Assembly: GCA_024239075.1 (NCBI GenBank)
Contig: JANBVI010000008.1
Coordinates: 176,038 to 240,037 of the forward strand
Reading direction: 5' to 3'
DNA: 64,000 nucleotides
Source: Fischerella sp. CENA71
Lineage (GTDB): Bacteria > Cyanobacteriota > Cyanobacteriia > Cyanobacteriales > Nostocaceae
This document shows positions 49,232 through 58,632 of this stretch, piece after piece. The translations under genes were made by a program, and so were the position numbers. The notes under the pieces are model-generated. The model did not search any database and was not told where the DNA came from. It saw nothing but the letters and a program-made list of their open reading frames with translations. Positions within the stretch are counted from its first letter, which is position 1, and the number at the start of each line of letters is the position of its first letter.

Positions 49232-52200
49232 ATGAAACTTCTAGCCAAACATCGTAAAAGAATAGCCAAGTCTCTCGCAGCGGGAGTTAAGAGCACTCAA
49301 AACTTTCTTTCTACAGCAAATCTTTTAAAAAGTCATAATTTAGGTGCAATCACTTTACTGGCGGTATTAGGTTCGCTGCTATTTCCGACATCTGTTAGAG
49401 CAGTAACTACCACCCTCAATTTCAATGATACAACTCCCACCCTAGTGAGTGGAACAGCCCTATCACAAGGTGCAGTCTATCGGTTCAAAAATGTTGCTTC
49501 AGGTGTGGATGCCTTAGTAACTATCGCAACAGTATCTAATGCTACATTAACCAATCTAGACGATAACAGTACCTTTGCTAACAGATTTCAACCTGTTATT
49601 AACCATACCAGTGGTGCAAATACAACGTCTTATATCAGGTTTAATTTTCAATTAGTTGTCTCAGGAACAACAACACCTATTTCTGTTCCTAATCTGTATT
49701 ACAGTGCCCAAGATGTTGATGGAGGAGGTGCCAACACCATTCGTGAATTTGTAGAAATCATAGGCGCACAGGTAACCTATATTCCTACACCTACCTATTT
49801 GCAAACGATGACAACTCTCCCCGTAACTGGTGGAGTTGGCTATGAGCAGGCGAATGCTGGACAAACCCAGCCTGGCATCGGAACAGACGATCGCTATGAA
49901 ATATACAGCTATGTCGGATCATCTGTCACCAATTTTTCCATCATTGGTGGAAATATTAACGGAACGACAGCTTGTACTGCTGGAAGTAGTTGCCCACGCC
50001 AAAACTCATGGACTTTCGATGTTGTCGATGTCCAAAAACTAGATTTTGGTGATGCACCCATTACTTATGGAGATGCATACCATCCTGTACCTCTATCTCC
50101 AACAGTTTATCTGGGAGGAACCCCAGTTGTAGACGGTGATGACGGTCCAAACTACTCAGTAAATGCTAATGGAGATGATACCAACGGTACTGATGACGAA
50201 AATGGTGTCGCAACTTTTCCAGCATTAACACAGAGTTCGATGACCTATAGTGTCACGGCTACTTGTCCGACTACACTTGGTTTACCTGTGTCTGCATGGA
50301 TTGACTTCAACCGCAATGGTACATTTGAGACAACTGAACGTACCACAGGAACGTGTAATGCTGTCCCTTTGCTGTTAACCTGGACAGGCTTGAGCGGTCT
50401 GTCGGCAGGAACAACTTATGCACGTTTCCGGATTGGTAGCACTGCTTCAGAGGTTTCCAATCCTACAGGTGCAGCATCAAATGGTGAGGTAGAAGATTAC
50501 ACGCTGACGATCGCAGCCGTACCTGGAACCATCTCTGGTTCGCTTTATCAAGATGCAAACAGTAACGATACTTTAAATTTTGGAGAGACTAGACTTCCAG
50601 CAAATATTGATGTCGAATTACTCAACAGTGCCGGCACAGTTATCGCGACGGTTCAAACAAATGCCACTGGTGACTACACGTTTACTAACGTCCCTACTGG
50701 AACTGGCTATCAAGTCAGGGCTGTAACCAGCGATCCACAGGTTCCAACAGGATTGGTCATTGGCACAACTAACCCGATTACAGGTATCACGGTCACAGCG
50801 GGGGCTACAGTTGCCAATCAAAACTTTGGATTTGATATTACCGTTTCTGGGACCCTCTATCAAGACACTGATGGCAGCAATGCTTTTGAAAGCGGTGAAG
50901 CTCGGCTGGCTGCCGGAATTACAGTCATTCTCTACGATGATGCTAACAGTAACAACGTTATTGATACAGGCGAGCAAGTCGGTTCTGTCACTACAGATGC
51001 AAACGGTAATTACACCTTCACAGCTATTGCCAACGGTACTAAATATAAGCTGAGGGTAGACACTGCTGACTCAGACATTCCAGCTGGTCTGCTGCTGGGA
51101 ACTGCTAACAACTTAGCAATCACTGTTAACAATGCTTCGGTGTTGAATCAAAACTTTGGTTTTGACCCACCAGCTACATTGCCAACTGGTAGCTCAAGTT
51201 TCTGTGCTGTTTTATACCCTGAAGTATATATTGGAACAGATGCTAACAGTATTTATGCTATTCATACTGAGACTGGTGCTACATCCCTACTCACAAGTAC
51301 TGCCCTTGCTGCTGCAAACAGCTTGGCTACGGATCACAACAACCGTCTGGTTTACTATGCAATTAATAACGCTGTTTATGCCTATGATGTCATCAATAAC
51401 ATCCATATTACAATTACCAACAACTTCTCATCTTTTCTACCAACTGGTTATACCTTTAGCAGTCTTGCTAGTGGTGGCGCGGCATTCTACAACGGCTCCC
51501 TCTATCTCGGAATAGATGGAAACGCTAATCAGACAGCTGACGTTTTGAGAGTCAATTTTTCTGCGGATGGACGAACCATTCAGCGAGTGACACCATTGTA
51601 CCTAAATGCTCGCGGACTAGCAGCTAACAATGACTGGGGCGATCTAATTATCGGCAACAATGGTGTTCTGTATGGCTCTGCTCTAAATGAGGCTCAATAT
51701 TGGAGTGTCGATCTCAATAGCTCTAGTAGCGCCGTCACTAAGCTCAACACTGGTACGACAATTCTTCAACTTGCAAAAACTGGTGATGGTAGACTCTGGG
51801 CTTTTAGTGGCACTCCTGCAAATGTTCAACAAATTACCCAATCAACAGGGGCTTTCCTGGGAACCTCTAAAGCAACAACCGCAGGAACCTCAGCCGCAGA
51901 TGCAGGAGAGTGTGTGCGTGGGCAAGCCACCGTTGGCGATCGCGTTTGGAGTGACTACAATGGCAACGGAACCCAGGACACCGGAGAACCTGGTATCTCA
52001 GGAGTGACAATTGAAATCTACCGCGATATTAACAAAAATGGCACCTTCGATACTGGTGAACCACTTCTCGGAACCAAAACCACCGATGCAAATGGTAATT
52101 ACACCTTTACTGACTTGTTACCTCAAGATCGCACTACTGGAACTGGACACAATGACTTCCTTGTGAGAGTAAATGGAGGTGTGCCAACAGGAGCAACCGC

Positions 52201-52855
52201 AACCACAGCAACAACAGTTGCAGTAGACCTGTCTAGCGCTACACAAATTTACAATACTGCTGATTTTGGTTACCGAGTTGGAACTGCTAAATTACTTTTA
52301 GTCAAACGCATTACCCGCGTCAACGGCAACACCTCGAATGGAACTGTTAATTTAACTCAAGTTGTTGATGACCCCAACACCACCGATGACAACAACAGCA
52401 ACTGGCCTGCTAATTACCTGGTGGGTGCGATCAATGGTGGTATAGTTCGACCTGGTGATGAATTAGAATACACGGTTTACTTCCTCTCCAGTGGTGGTAT
52501 TCCTGTTCAAAATGTCAGTGTCTGTGACCTGTTGCCTGTTAATACCACCTTTGTTCCCACAGCTTTTACATCTACTTCTGGCATTACTCTAGCGATCGGC
52601 TCGACAGCACCAGTCTCTTTGACAAATGATAGTGACACCGACAACGGTCAGTTTCTCGTAGCTGGTACAGAAACTCCTGGCTCTTGTAACAAAGCTGCTT
52701 TCTCCAGCCCTACTTCACCCTCTCCACTTCCAGGCGATCAAAACCTTGCAGGAGCCGTAGTAGTGGATGTAGTCACGGGTTCGAATACCTTCCCTGCTAC
52801 CACAACTGGTAGTCCTGCATACGGTTTCATTCGGTTGCGCGCCAAGGTGAAGTAA
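49232..52855 (+). CDS. giant secreted SdrD-B/DUF11 adhesin-like protein
   Basis: 1207 residues. After a long basic leader (about 65 residues ending TSVRA) comes a beta-rich domain, a GEVED-type domain (NGEVEDYTLTI near 425), at least three SdrD-B/CNA-B-like repeats (ISGSLYQDANSNDTLNFGE, VSGTLYQDTDGSNAFESGE, VGDRVWSDYNGNGTQDTGE), a propeller-like region between them (about 665-885) and a C-terminal DUF11 domain (RPGDELEYTVYFLSSGGIPVQ). The Asp/Asn-rich loops suggest calcium binding. Last gene of the surface cluster, 173 bp after the barrel gene, and followed by a strong terminator. Likely an adhesin or sheath component. Confidence 0.85.
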   Translation: MKLLAKHRKRIAKSLAAGVKSTQNFLSTANLLKSHNLGAITLLAVLGSLLFPTSVRAVTTTLNFNDTTPTLVSGTALSQGAVYRFKNVASGVDALVTIATVSNATLTNLDDNSTFANRFQPVINHTSGANTTSYIRFNFQLVVSGTTTPISVPNLYYSAQDVDGGGANTIREFVEIIGAQVTYIPTPTYLQTMTTLPVTGGVGYEQANAGQTQPGIGTDDRYEIYSYVGSSVTNFSIIGGNINGTTACTAGSSCPRQNSWTFDVVDVQKLDFGDAPITYGDAYHPVPLSPTVYLGGTPVVDGDDGPNYSVNANGDDTNGTDDENGVATFPALTQSSMTYSVTATCPTTLGLPVSAWIDFNRNGTFETTERTTGTCNAVPLLLTWTGLSGLSAGTTYARFRIGSTASEVSNPTGAASNGEVEDYTLTIAAVPGTISGSLYQDANSNDTLNFGETRLPANIDVELLNSAGTVIATVQTNATGDYTFTNVPTGTGYQVRAVTSDPQVPTGLVIGTTNPITGITVTAGATVANQNFGFDITVSGTLYQDTDGSNAFESGEARLAAGITVILYDDANSNNVIDTGEQVGSVTTDANGNYTFTAIANGTKYKLRVDTADSDIPAGLLLGTANNLAITVNNASVLNQNFGFDPPATLPTGSSSFCAVLYPEVYIGTDANSIYAIHTETGATSLLTSTALAAANSLATDHNNRLVYYAINNAVYAYDVINNIHITITNNFSSFLPTGYTFSSLASGGAAFYNGSLYLGIDGNANQTADVLRVNFSADGRTIQRVTPLYLNARGLAANNDWGDLIIGNNGVLYGSALNEAQYWSVDLNSSSSAVTKLNTGTTILQLAKTGDGRLWAFSGTPANVQQITQSTGAFLGTSKATTAGTSAADAGECVRGQATVGDRVWSDYNGNGTQDTGEPGISGVTIEIYRDINKNGTFDTGEPLLGTKTTDANGNYTFTDLLPQDRTTGTGHNDFLVRVNGGVPTGATATTATTVAVDLSSATQIYNTADFGYRVGTAKLLLVKRITRVNGNTSNGTVNLTQVVDDPNTTDDNNSNWPANYLVGAINGGIVRPGDELEYTVYFLSSGGIPVQNVSVCDLLPVNTTFVPTAFTSTSGITLAIGSTAPVSLTNDSDTDNGQFLVAGTETPGSCNKAAFSSPTSPSPLPGDQNLAGAVVVDVVTGSNTFPATTTGSPAYGFIRLRAKVK

Positions 52856-52866
52856 TAAAATTATGA

Positions 52867-52910
52867 ATTTTGGAGTCATAAATTTGAACTTCAATCCATG
52901 ACTCCAAAAT
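52867..52910 (+). terminator. terminator of the surface-protein cluster
   Basis: ATTTTGGAGTCAT (52867-52879) and ATGACTCCAAAAT (52898-52910) form a perfect 13-bp stem starting 12 bp after the stop. A second hairpin, GCTCCCA...TGGGAGC, lies at about 52927-52949. Confidence 0.7.
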
Positions 52911-52949
52911 AGTATCAACGATATATGCTCCCATGCTATGCGTGGGAGC

Positions 52950-53515
52950 AAGGTAGAATAAGGCTTTTACCTTCAGCTGACACTAAAGCACGGTTATGCA
53001 CATTTGTATAGTGATTATTACTCAAATGAATGAAAACTGCTGTGACTTTTAACTTAGTAATAATAATTATTTAGTAATAACAGTGTGTTGTTTTTACCCT
53101 AAACATTAGATGTCTATTAAATTATTTTTTAACATAAAAAATAGAAATAAGGAGGGAATCAAAACTAAGTGTAAAACTTTAGTTTTAGACACCTCCTTGG
53201 TTTTCAGGCTAACGCTCTTACTGTATATCTCTCTTTATTTGTATACCTATAAACTTAAAATAAACACAGTAATATTACTGAGCTTTTTGCTAAATAGGTC
53301 AAGAAAGCTTGATGGGATTTTCTCAAAATCATTAAAATTGACACAAAACTACATGTTGTAGAGGTATTCATGATTTTTACCTCTACTGTGAAAATCAGGC
53401 TTTTAGCTATTGTTAGCGTACCTCCTGAATCATTCGGGTTGAGCAATTACCTTGACATACTCCCCGCCAATCAAGGAATTAAGGAACATGAATCTAAGTT
53501 TTGATTTTATCTTTT
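52950..53515. other. AT-rich spacer, no gene; possible transposon-end fragment
   Basis: About 565 bp between the adhesin terminator and the riboswitch. A frame at 53110-53361 is composition-driven. At about 53451-53478, CCTTGACATACTCCCCGCC resembles the left end of IS200/IS605 elements, but nothing else of such an element is present. Confidence 0.45.
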
Positions 53516-53519
53516 AAGG

Positions 53520-53680
53520 CACAAACTCATGCTAGACTACTCAAACTTAGAGTTGGGAAAGTCCGGTGGAATCCCGGTACTGTGCCGCAGCTGTAATCCA
53601 ATTGGTTATTTGAGTAGTAGTTAGTAAAACAACCAACTACCAACTACCAATTCGGTTAGTCAGAACGCCAATTTCTAAGG
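53520..53680 (+). ncRNA. cobalamin riboswitch
   Basis: The conserved B12-aptamer core is present: GGGAAAGTCCGGTGGAATCC, then CGGTACTGTGCCGCAGCTGT (B12-box region) and the closing AGTCAGAACGCC (about 53658-53670). Arms ACTACTCAAA (about 53537) and TTTGAGTAGT (about 53610) form an outer stem. It precedes cobG-cobH-cobI, so cobalamin would lower expression of its own synthesis genes. The exact ends are approximate. Confidence 0.88.
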
Positions 53681-53706
53681 GTGTCAATAAGACGCATTGT
53701 TTCTCT

Positions 53707-53733
53707 GCTCCCTGCGTTGCACAGGGAAGGAGC
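53707..53733 (+). promoter_or_regulatory. hairpin that can hide the cobG ribosome-binding site
   Basis: GCTCC (53707-53711) pairs with GGAGC (53729-53733), and CTG with CAG inside. The right arm contains AAGGAG, the Shine-Dalgarno 8 nt before the chosen GTG start at 53741. It lies just after the aptamer and may be its translational expression platform. Confidence 0.5.
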
Positions 53734-53740
53734 CTTAGAG

Positions 53741-55243
53741 GTGTATTTATCGTCGATTTCTGTTCCTTGTCCTGGTATTTTTTACAGCACGTCCGCGCGA
53801 GACGGTACTCTATCACGCATCCGTATCCCTGGAGGGATAGTCACTACTGGACAATTTCGAGTAGTCGCTGATTTAGCTGATAAATTTTCTGTGGGTTATG
53901 TCAATATTACTAATCGTGCTAACTTCCAAATTCGTGAAGTTCACACAGAAATAAATTCTGAGGTTTTGCACCAATTGCGAGAAGTTGGTTTAGCTTCGCC
54001 AATTCCAGGTGTTGATCATCTGCGTAATATTATGGGTAGCCCAACAGCTGGGATTGATGCAGAAGAATTGATTGATACGCGATCGCTCATTCGCGCATTA
54101 GATAATTACATCACCACCCATGCTGAACTTGCGCCCTTGTCACCAAAATTTAGCATTGCAGTTGACGGTGGAGGTGCGCTAAAGGTGTGCGATCGCCCCA
54201 ATGATATTGTCTTCAGTGCGGTTGAAATCAGTACACAGATTTACTTTCACCTCAAACTGAATTTAGGTGAATCATTTCTAGATACAGGCATATTACTGCA
54301 ACCCCAAGCATGTGTAGACGTAGTCGGTGCGATCGCCAAAGTCTATTTACAGTATTCTGCACTAGAGCCAGAAAACGTCACACCCTATCGCAAATCCCGT
54401 AAATTTCGTTTGTTTGAAGTTCTGCACAACTTGGGTAGAGAAAGATTTCTCCAACAAGTAGAACGTCATCTTCCCTACTCCTTACAACAACTTCCCAATA
54501 TCCCCACTTCTCCATCCACACAACCATACCTAACTCGCTATCTCCACCTTGGTGTTCACCCCCAAAGACAACAACAACTTTCCTACATTGGTGTTGTACT
54601 ACCACTCGGTAAATTAGAAACATGGCAAATGCACGGTTTAGCAGACATCGCCCAAAATTACGGAAGTGGTACATTGAGGCTCACACCCTGGCAGAATCTT
54701 CTGTTAACAGATATTCCTCAACTGTATATTCACGAAGTCAAGAGCAAAATAGAAAACTTAGATTTGCATTGCTCCCCAACCAAAATACACAGCGCTTTAG
54801 TTGCGTGTGCTGGTAGTAGAGGATGTGCATCCTCAGCAACGGATACCAAAAATCATGCCTTAAAGTTAGCTGAGTATTTAGATCAACGCATCACCCTAAA
54901 TCAACCTGTCAATATTCACTTTACAGGATGTCCAAAATCTTGCGCCCAACACAACAACAACGATATTACTCTCTTGGGTGTTGGTGAAGAAAAGTATCAC
55001 TTATATGTTGGAGATAGTGACAATGAAAGCAAATTCGGGCGGGAACTTTATCAGTGTGTGGCGTTTGCAGAATTACCCTCATTGGTAGAAAAAATTCTTC
55101 AAGTTTACACTGCCAAACGTCTAACTCGCCATGAATCACTGGGGGAATTCGCCAACCGATATAGTATTGCAGAGTTGCAAGAGATGGTCGAGGAAGGGAC
55201 GGCTGATATATCAATTCAAAATCTAAAATCTAAAATCGAATGA
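53741..55243 (+). CDS. cobG: CobG, precorrin-3B synthase-like siroheme-type oxygenase
   Basis: 500 residues from GTG at 53741 (VYLSSISVPCPGIFYSTSARDGTLSRIRIPGG), with AAGGAG 8 nt upstream. The nitrite/sulfite-reductase-like fold is clear, with cluster ligands in ACAGSRGCASS and TGCPKSCAQ. CobG hydroxylates precorrin-3A in aerobic cobalamin synthesis; in cyanobacteria the homologue may act in a mixed pathway. A GTG at 53681 would add 20 residues encoded by riboswitch-platform RNA and is unlikely. It overlaps cobH by 4 bp. Distinct from nirA, though of the same superfamily. Confidence 0.85.
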   Translation: MYLSSISVPCPGIFYSTSARDGTLSRIRIPGGIVTTGQFRVVADLADKFSVGYVNITNRANFQIREVHTEINSEVLHQLREVGLASPIPGVDHLRNIMGSPTAGIDAEELIDTRSLIRALDNYITTHAELAPLSPKFSIAVDGGGALKVCDRPNDIVFSAVEISTQIYFHLKLNLGESFLDTGILLQPQACVDVVGAIAKVYLQYSALEPENVTPYRKSRKFRLFEVLHNLGRERFLQQVERHLPYSLQQLPNIPTSPSTQPYLTRYLHLGVHPQRQQQLSYIGVVLPLGKLETWQMHGLADIAQNYGSGTLRLTPWQNLLLTDIPQLYIHEVKSKIENLDLHCSPTKIHSALVACAGSRGCASSATDTKNHALKLAEYLDQRITLNQPVNIHFTGCPKSCAQHNNNDITLLGVGEEKYHLYVGDSDNESKFGRELYQCVAFAELPSLVEKILQVYTAKRLTRHESLGEFANRYSIAELQEMVEEGTADISIQNLKSKIE

Positions 55244-55869
55244 CTATTGACTATATTCGAGATGGGAATGAAATATATCGTAAATCCTTTGCTATAATTC
55301 GCGCTGAGGCAAATTTATCTGTGCTGGCGCCGGATGTGGCGAAGGTAGCAGTGCGTTTGATTCATGCCTGCGGTATGACTGATATTGTGGATGATTTAGT
55401 AGCTTCCTCTACTGCTGTCAAAGTTGGACGTACAGCAATAGCAGCAGGCGCACCGATTTTGTGTGATTGTCGCATGGTGGCTGAAGGAATTACCCGTAAG
55501 CGCCTACCAGCAGATAATCCGGTGATTTGCACTCTGAATCACCCCGATGTACCAGAACTTGCCCAAAAACTGGAAAATACTCGTTCTGCTGCGGCTTTAG
55601 AATTGTGGCGATCGCACTTAGAAGGATCTGTAGTCGCAATTGGTAATGCACCTACTGCTTTATTTCGACTACTGGAAATGCTGGATGAAGGCGCACCCAA
55701 ACCCGCGTTAATTCTGGGTTTTCCGGTTGGGTTTGTGGGAGCCGCAGAGTCAAAAGCAGCACTCGCAGCCGATAGTCGTGGTGTGCCATTTATGACATTA
55801 AAGGGACGTCGGGGAGGAAGTGCGATCGCAGCCGCCGCAGTTAATGCCTTAGCAACGGAGAAGGAATAG
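55240..55869 (+). CDS. cobH: precorrin-8X methylmutase
   Basis: 209 residues. Moves the methyl group from C-11 to C-12 to give hydrogenobyrinic (or cobyrinic) acid. The catalytic His is in VRLIHACGMTDIV (about residue 42), and GAPILCDCRMVAEGI, NAPTALFRLLEML and GFPVGFVGAAESK are family motifs. Start ATG overlaps the cobG stop (ATGA), so translation is coupled. Middle gene of the cobG-cobH-cobI operon under the B12 riboswitch. The anaerobic name for the same activity is cbiC; the sequence cannot distinguish them. Confidence 0.93.
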   Translation: MTIDYIRDGNEIYRKSFAIIRAEANLSVLAPDVAKVAVRLIHACGMTDIVDDLVASSTAVKVGRTAIAAGAPILCDCRMVAEGITRKRLPADNPVICTLNHPDVPELAQKLENTRSAAALELWRSHLEGSVVAIGNAPTALFRLLEMLDEGAPKPALILGFPVGFVGAAESKAALAADSRGVPFMTLKGRRGGSAIAAAAVNALATEKE

Positions 55870-55873
55870 TAAA

Positions 55874-56572
55874 ATGAAAGGTCGTCTTTATGGTGTTGGT
55901 GTTGGGCCTGGAGATCCAGAATTATTGACTCTTAAGGCATTACGCCTATTAAAATCTTGTCCAGTGGTTGCTTATCAATCAGCAGAAGATAGAGAAAGTA
56001 TTGCTAGGGGTATTGTGGCTGAATACCTACCTGGAAATCAAATTGAGGTAGAGTATCATCTCCCCCGCGCCCTTGACCCCTACGAAGCACAACCAATTTA
56101 CGACCAAGTTGTCATTCCTATTGCTGAACATCTCGCGGCTGGACGGGATGTGGTGGTTTTGTGTGAAGGTGATCCGTTATTTTACGGTTCCTTTATGTAT
56201 GTCTTTACACGACTATCTGATCAGTTTGAAACAGAAGTTGTACCAGGAGTTTCCTCACCAATGGGGTGTGCTTCTGCATTAACAGTACCCCTGAGTTATC
56301 GCAACGATGTCTTTAGCGTTTTACCAGCTACCCTACCAGCCGAAACCTTGAAAGCACAATTGTTAAACGCTGATGCAGCAGCGATTATTAAACTGCGGCG
56401 ACATTTTGCGAAGGTTAGAGAAGTATTGCATCACTTAGGGATGGGATCACGGGCGCGTTACATTGAACGAGGAACAATGGTAAATCAAAAAATTATCTCT
56501 CTAGATGAAGTAGATCCCGCTCAAGTACCTTATTTTTCGATGATTTTGGTGCCAAGTCAAAGTCGGTTATAA
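55874..56572 (+). CDS. cobI: precorrin-2 C20-methyltransferase
   Basis: 232 residues of the SAM-dependent corrin/porphyrin methyltransferase fold: GVGVGPGDPELLTLKALRLL at the start, LCEGDPLFYGSFMYV, and VPGVSSPMGCASAL. It methylates C-20 of precorrin-2, giving precorrin-3A, which is the substrate of CobG encoded upstream. It follows cobH by 4 bp and ends the operon. An anaerobic equivalent (CbiL) acts on the cobalt form; neighbouring cobG favours the aerobic assignment but does not prove it. Strong family call. Confidence 0.93.
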   Translation: MKGRLYGVGVGPGDPELLTLKALRLLKSCPVVAYQSAEDRESIARGIVAEYLPGNQIEVEYHLPRALDPYEAQPIYDQVVIPIAEHLAAGRDVVVLCEGDPLFYGSFMYVFTRLSDQFETEVVPGVSSPMGCASALTVPLSYRNDVFSVLPATLPAETLKAQLLNADAAAIIKLRRHFAKVREVLHHLGMGSRARYIERGTMVNQKIISLDEVDPAQVPYFSMILVPSQSRL

Positions 56573-56618
56573 GACAAAGCGATCGCATCGGATATAAAAA
56601 ATTGCGATCGCTCAAATT

Positions 56619-56870
56619 TTAACTAATGGTGAGAATAAACTCCTGATGATTAATTGTGTGTTCTGGATCACGATAGTGTGAATCTAGCCAACAACGCGGT
56701 AAAGACTCACCAGAGGGAAAACTCATTTCCAATTTTGTGTATGAATCAGGTTCTTGTAATTCTTCCCCTGCGTGTGTCACCCCCATTACTTCTTTCATAC
56801 AAGGGTTGAAGAGTCGGTCTAGAGTCAAAATCTCGACTAGAGTCCCTGAAGGTTTATGCATCAAGAACAT
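56619..56870 (-). CDS. small conserved cyanobacterial protein, unknown
   Basis: 83 residues: MFLMHKPSGTLVEILTLDRL, then VMGVTHAGEELQEPDSY and FPSGESLPRCWLDSHYRDPEH. The HAGEE and GESLPRCW segments look conserved in style, and I believe similar short acidic proteins are common in cyanobacteria, but I cannot name a family. It is soluble and has no signal peptide. It stands alone on the minus strand between cobI and sufE. Codon use and length suggest a real gene. Confidence 0.65.
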   Translation of the reverse strand: MFLMHKPSGTLVEILTLDRLFNPCMKEVMGVTHAGEELQEPDSYTKLEMSFPSGESLPRCWLDSHYRDPEHTINHQEFILTIS

Positions 56871-57114
56871 AGTAATTCTCCTATGTCAAGAGCTACTAAA
56901 TATATAGTAGACCGAATTCAGTCCGAAAACTAATTTACGCAATAGTTTGCAAAATTAATACATATCTATTTTTTATAGCTTGAGCTTGGTTTGCTTTTTG
57001 CGAATCTTTAATTCTTCTTTAGACGATAACCATATCGTCTGCTTACTACGAACTGCACAATCATCTGCAAAATCATCTAAACTCAAGGTGTATGCTCGCT
57101 TGGTCAATTGTCTT

Positions 57115-57543
57115 ATGTCCTCCATCATAAACTCGTTGCCACCAAACCTTGCCAAAATTGTCCAGCGCTTTCAACGTGCTACAGATCCGAAACGACGCTA
57201 CGAACAGCTAATTTGGTATGGTCAGAAGCTGAAGGAGTTTCCAGAAGCTGATAAAATTTCAGAAAACAAAGTACCTGGCTGTGTTTCCCAAGTTTATATT
57301 ACGGCTGCTTTGACAGATGATAAAGTCATATTTCAAGGCGATTCAGATTCTCAATTAACTAAAGGATTAGTCGGTCTTTTAATTGAAGGTTTGAATGGAC
57401 TTACACCTGCTGAAATTGTTCAACTCACTCCAGATTTTATTCAAGAAACTGGCTTAAATGTTAGCCTGACACCTTCTCGTGCTAATGGTTTCTATAACAT
57501 CTTCAAAACTATGCAAAAGAAGGCTTTGGAATGTCAAAGTTAG
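57115..57543 (+). CDS. sufE: SufE, sulfur acceptor for cysteine desulfurase
   Basis: 142 residues from ATG at 57115 (MSSIINSLPPNLAKIVQRF). The family signature is present: YEQLIWYGQKL, NKVPGCVSQVY with the sulfur-accepting Cys56, and LIEGLNGLTPAEI. SufE takes persulfide sulfur from SufS and passes it to SufB for iron-sulfur cluster assembly. The frame is open back to 56980, but that part has no SufE similarity. No other suf gene is nearby. High confidence. Confidence 0.93.
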   Translation: MSSIINSLPPNLAKIVQRFQRATDPKRRYEQLIWYGQKLKEFPEADKISENKVPGCVSQVYITAALTDDKVIFQGDSDSQLTKGLVGLLIEGLNGLTPAEIVQLTPDFIQETGLNVSLTPSRANGFYNIFKTMQKKALECQS

Positions 57544-57629
57544 GGGGAAAAGGAAAGAGGAAATTTTTTGTTTACAATTTAATTAATTATAAAAGCTATT
57601 AATAATCAATCACAATACAAATTTGTCTA

Positions 57630-58541
57630 ATGTCAACTAATTTATTATCATCTCCGACTAATTTTGGGATCGGTGGAGTAGTCAAAGAACTCACCTGGAA
57701 CTGGGAAAATCAGCAATTGCGGATTGTTTATGAAACGATTGGAAATGGATCGCCGCTATTGCTACTTCCTGCTTTTAGTACTGTGTCTACACGAGAAGAA
57801 ATGAGTGGGATAGCTAGGTTACTGGCTCCCTATTTTCAAGTTGTTGCTGTAGATTGGCCAGGATTTGGAGATTCTTCCCGTTTACCTGTAAATTACGAAC
57901 CTGCAATCTATGAACATTTTCTTGAATATTTTGTTACCTCTGTATTTAATAGTCCTGTAGCAGTAGTTGCTGCTGGTCATAGTGCAGCTTATGTTCTGAA
58001 ATTAGCTTGTAAGAATTCCTCAGTATTTTCACGATTAGTTTTAGTAGCACCGACTTGGCGTGGTCCCCTACCAACAATGGGTGTAGATCGACAGCTAGCA
58101 GGGGTATTTAGAGAAATAGTGCGATCGCCTATCGTAGGACAAGTACTCTACAAGCTCAACACTGTGCCATCTTTTTTAAGTTTTATGTACCGTCGCCATG
58201 TCTACGTAGATGCTGCTAAACTGACTCCCAGTTTCATTGAGCATAAGTGGCAAAATACCCAACAACCAGGAGCTAGATTTGCGCCTGCTGCTTTTGTAAC
58301 TGGAAATCTCGACGCTGTAAACAACCAAGCTGATTTTTTGGCGTTGGTTCAAGATTTATCTGTGCCTTTACTGGTGATAATTGGAGAATCCTCTCCCAGC
58401 AAATCCCGTGCTGACATGGATGCTTTAGCTGCATTAAGCGGAGTCCAATCAGCAATTGTTCCTGGTTCCTTGGGAATGCATGAAGAATATCCAGAAGCAG
58501 TAACAGAAATTATTTTGCCTTTTTTGAGGACTGGTTCGTAA
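57630..58541 (+). CDS. alpha/beta hydrolase
   Basis: 303 residues. The nucleophile elbow GHSAAYV and the late His in GSLGMHEEYPEA give two of the catalytic residues; the acid may lie in the IIGESSPSKSRADMD segment. The motif VAVDWPGFGDSSR is typical of the fold. The substrate is not predictable; similar proteins include esterases and dehalogenase-like enzymes. It follows sufE by 87 bp on the same strand, but a functional link is not implied. No signal peptide, so probably cytoplasmic. Confidence 0.85.
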   Translation: MSTNLLSSPTNFGIGGVVKELTWNWENQQLRIVYETIGNGSPLLLLPAFSTVSTREEMSGIARLLAPYFQVVAVDWPGFGDSSRLPVNYEPAIYEHFLEYFVTSVFNSPVAVVAAGHSAAYVLKLACKNSSVFSRLVLVAPTWRGPLPTMGVDRQLAGVFREIVRSPIVGQVLYKLNTVPSFLSFMYRRHVYVDAAKLTPSFIEHKWQNTQQPGARFAPAAFVTGNLDAVNNQADFLALVQDLSVPLLVIIGESSPSKSRADMDALAALSGVQSAIVPGSLGMHEEYPEAVTEIILPFLRTGS

Positions 58542-58632
58542 AGAGAGAAAAACTAACCAGCAATCAAAAAATAACTATCAATCACTAACCATTTTTGTAT
58601 ATCAGTGCTTAAATGGGAAATTAAAAAGCGCT

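Noticed and set aside
53110-53361. 83-residue hydrophobic/basic frame
   Set aside because: Very A+T-rich with Lys/Leu/Ile composition expected by chance, no family features, no clear ribosome-binding site.
53451-53480. IS200/IS605 left end
   Set aside because: Only about 20 bp resemble such an end; no transposase or right end is nearby.
53681-53740. Earlier GTG start for cobG
   Set aside because: It lies at the end of the riboswitch and its codons fall in the regulatory hairpin; the GTG at 53741 has a good Shine-Dalgarno and matches the CobG start.
56980-57114. Upstream extension of sufE
   Set aside because: No similarity to SufE before MSSIINS and no ribosome-binding site at the earlier start.
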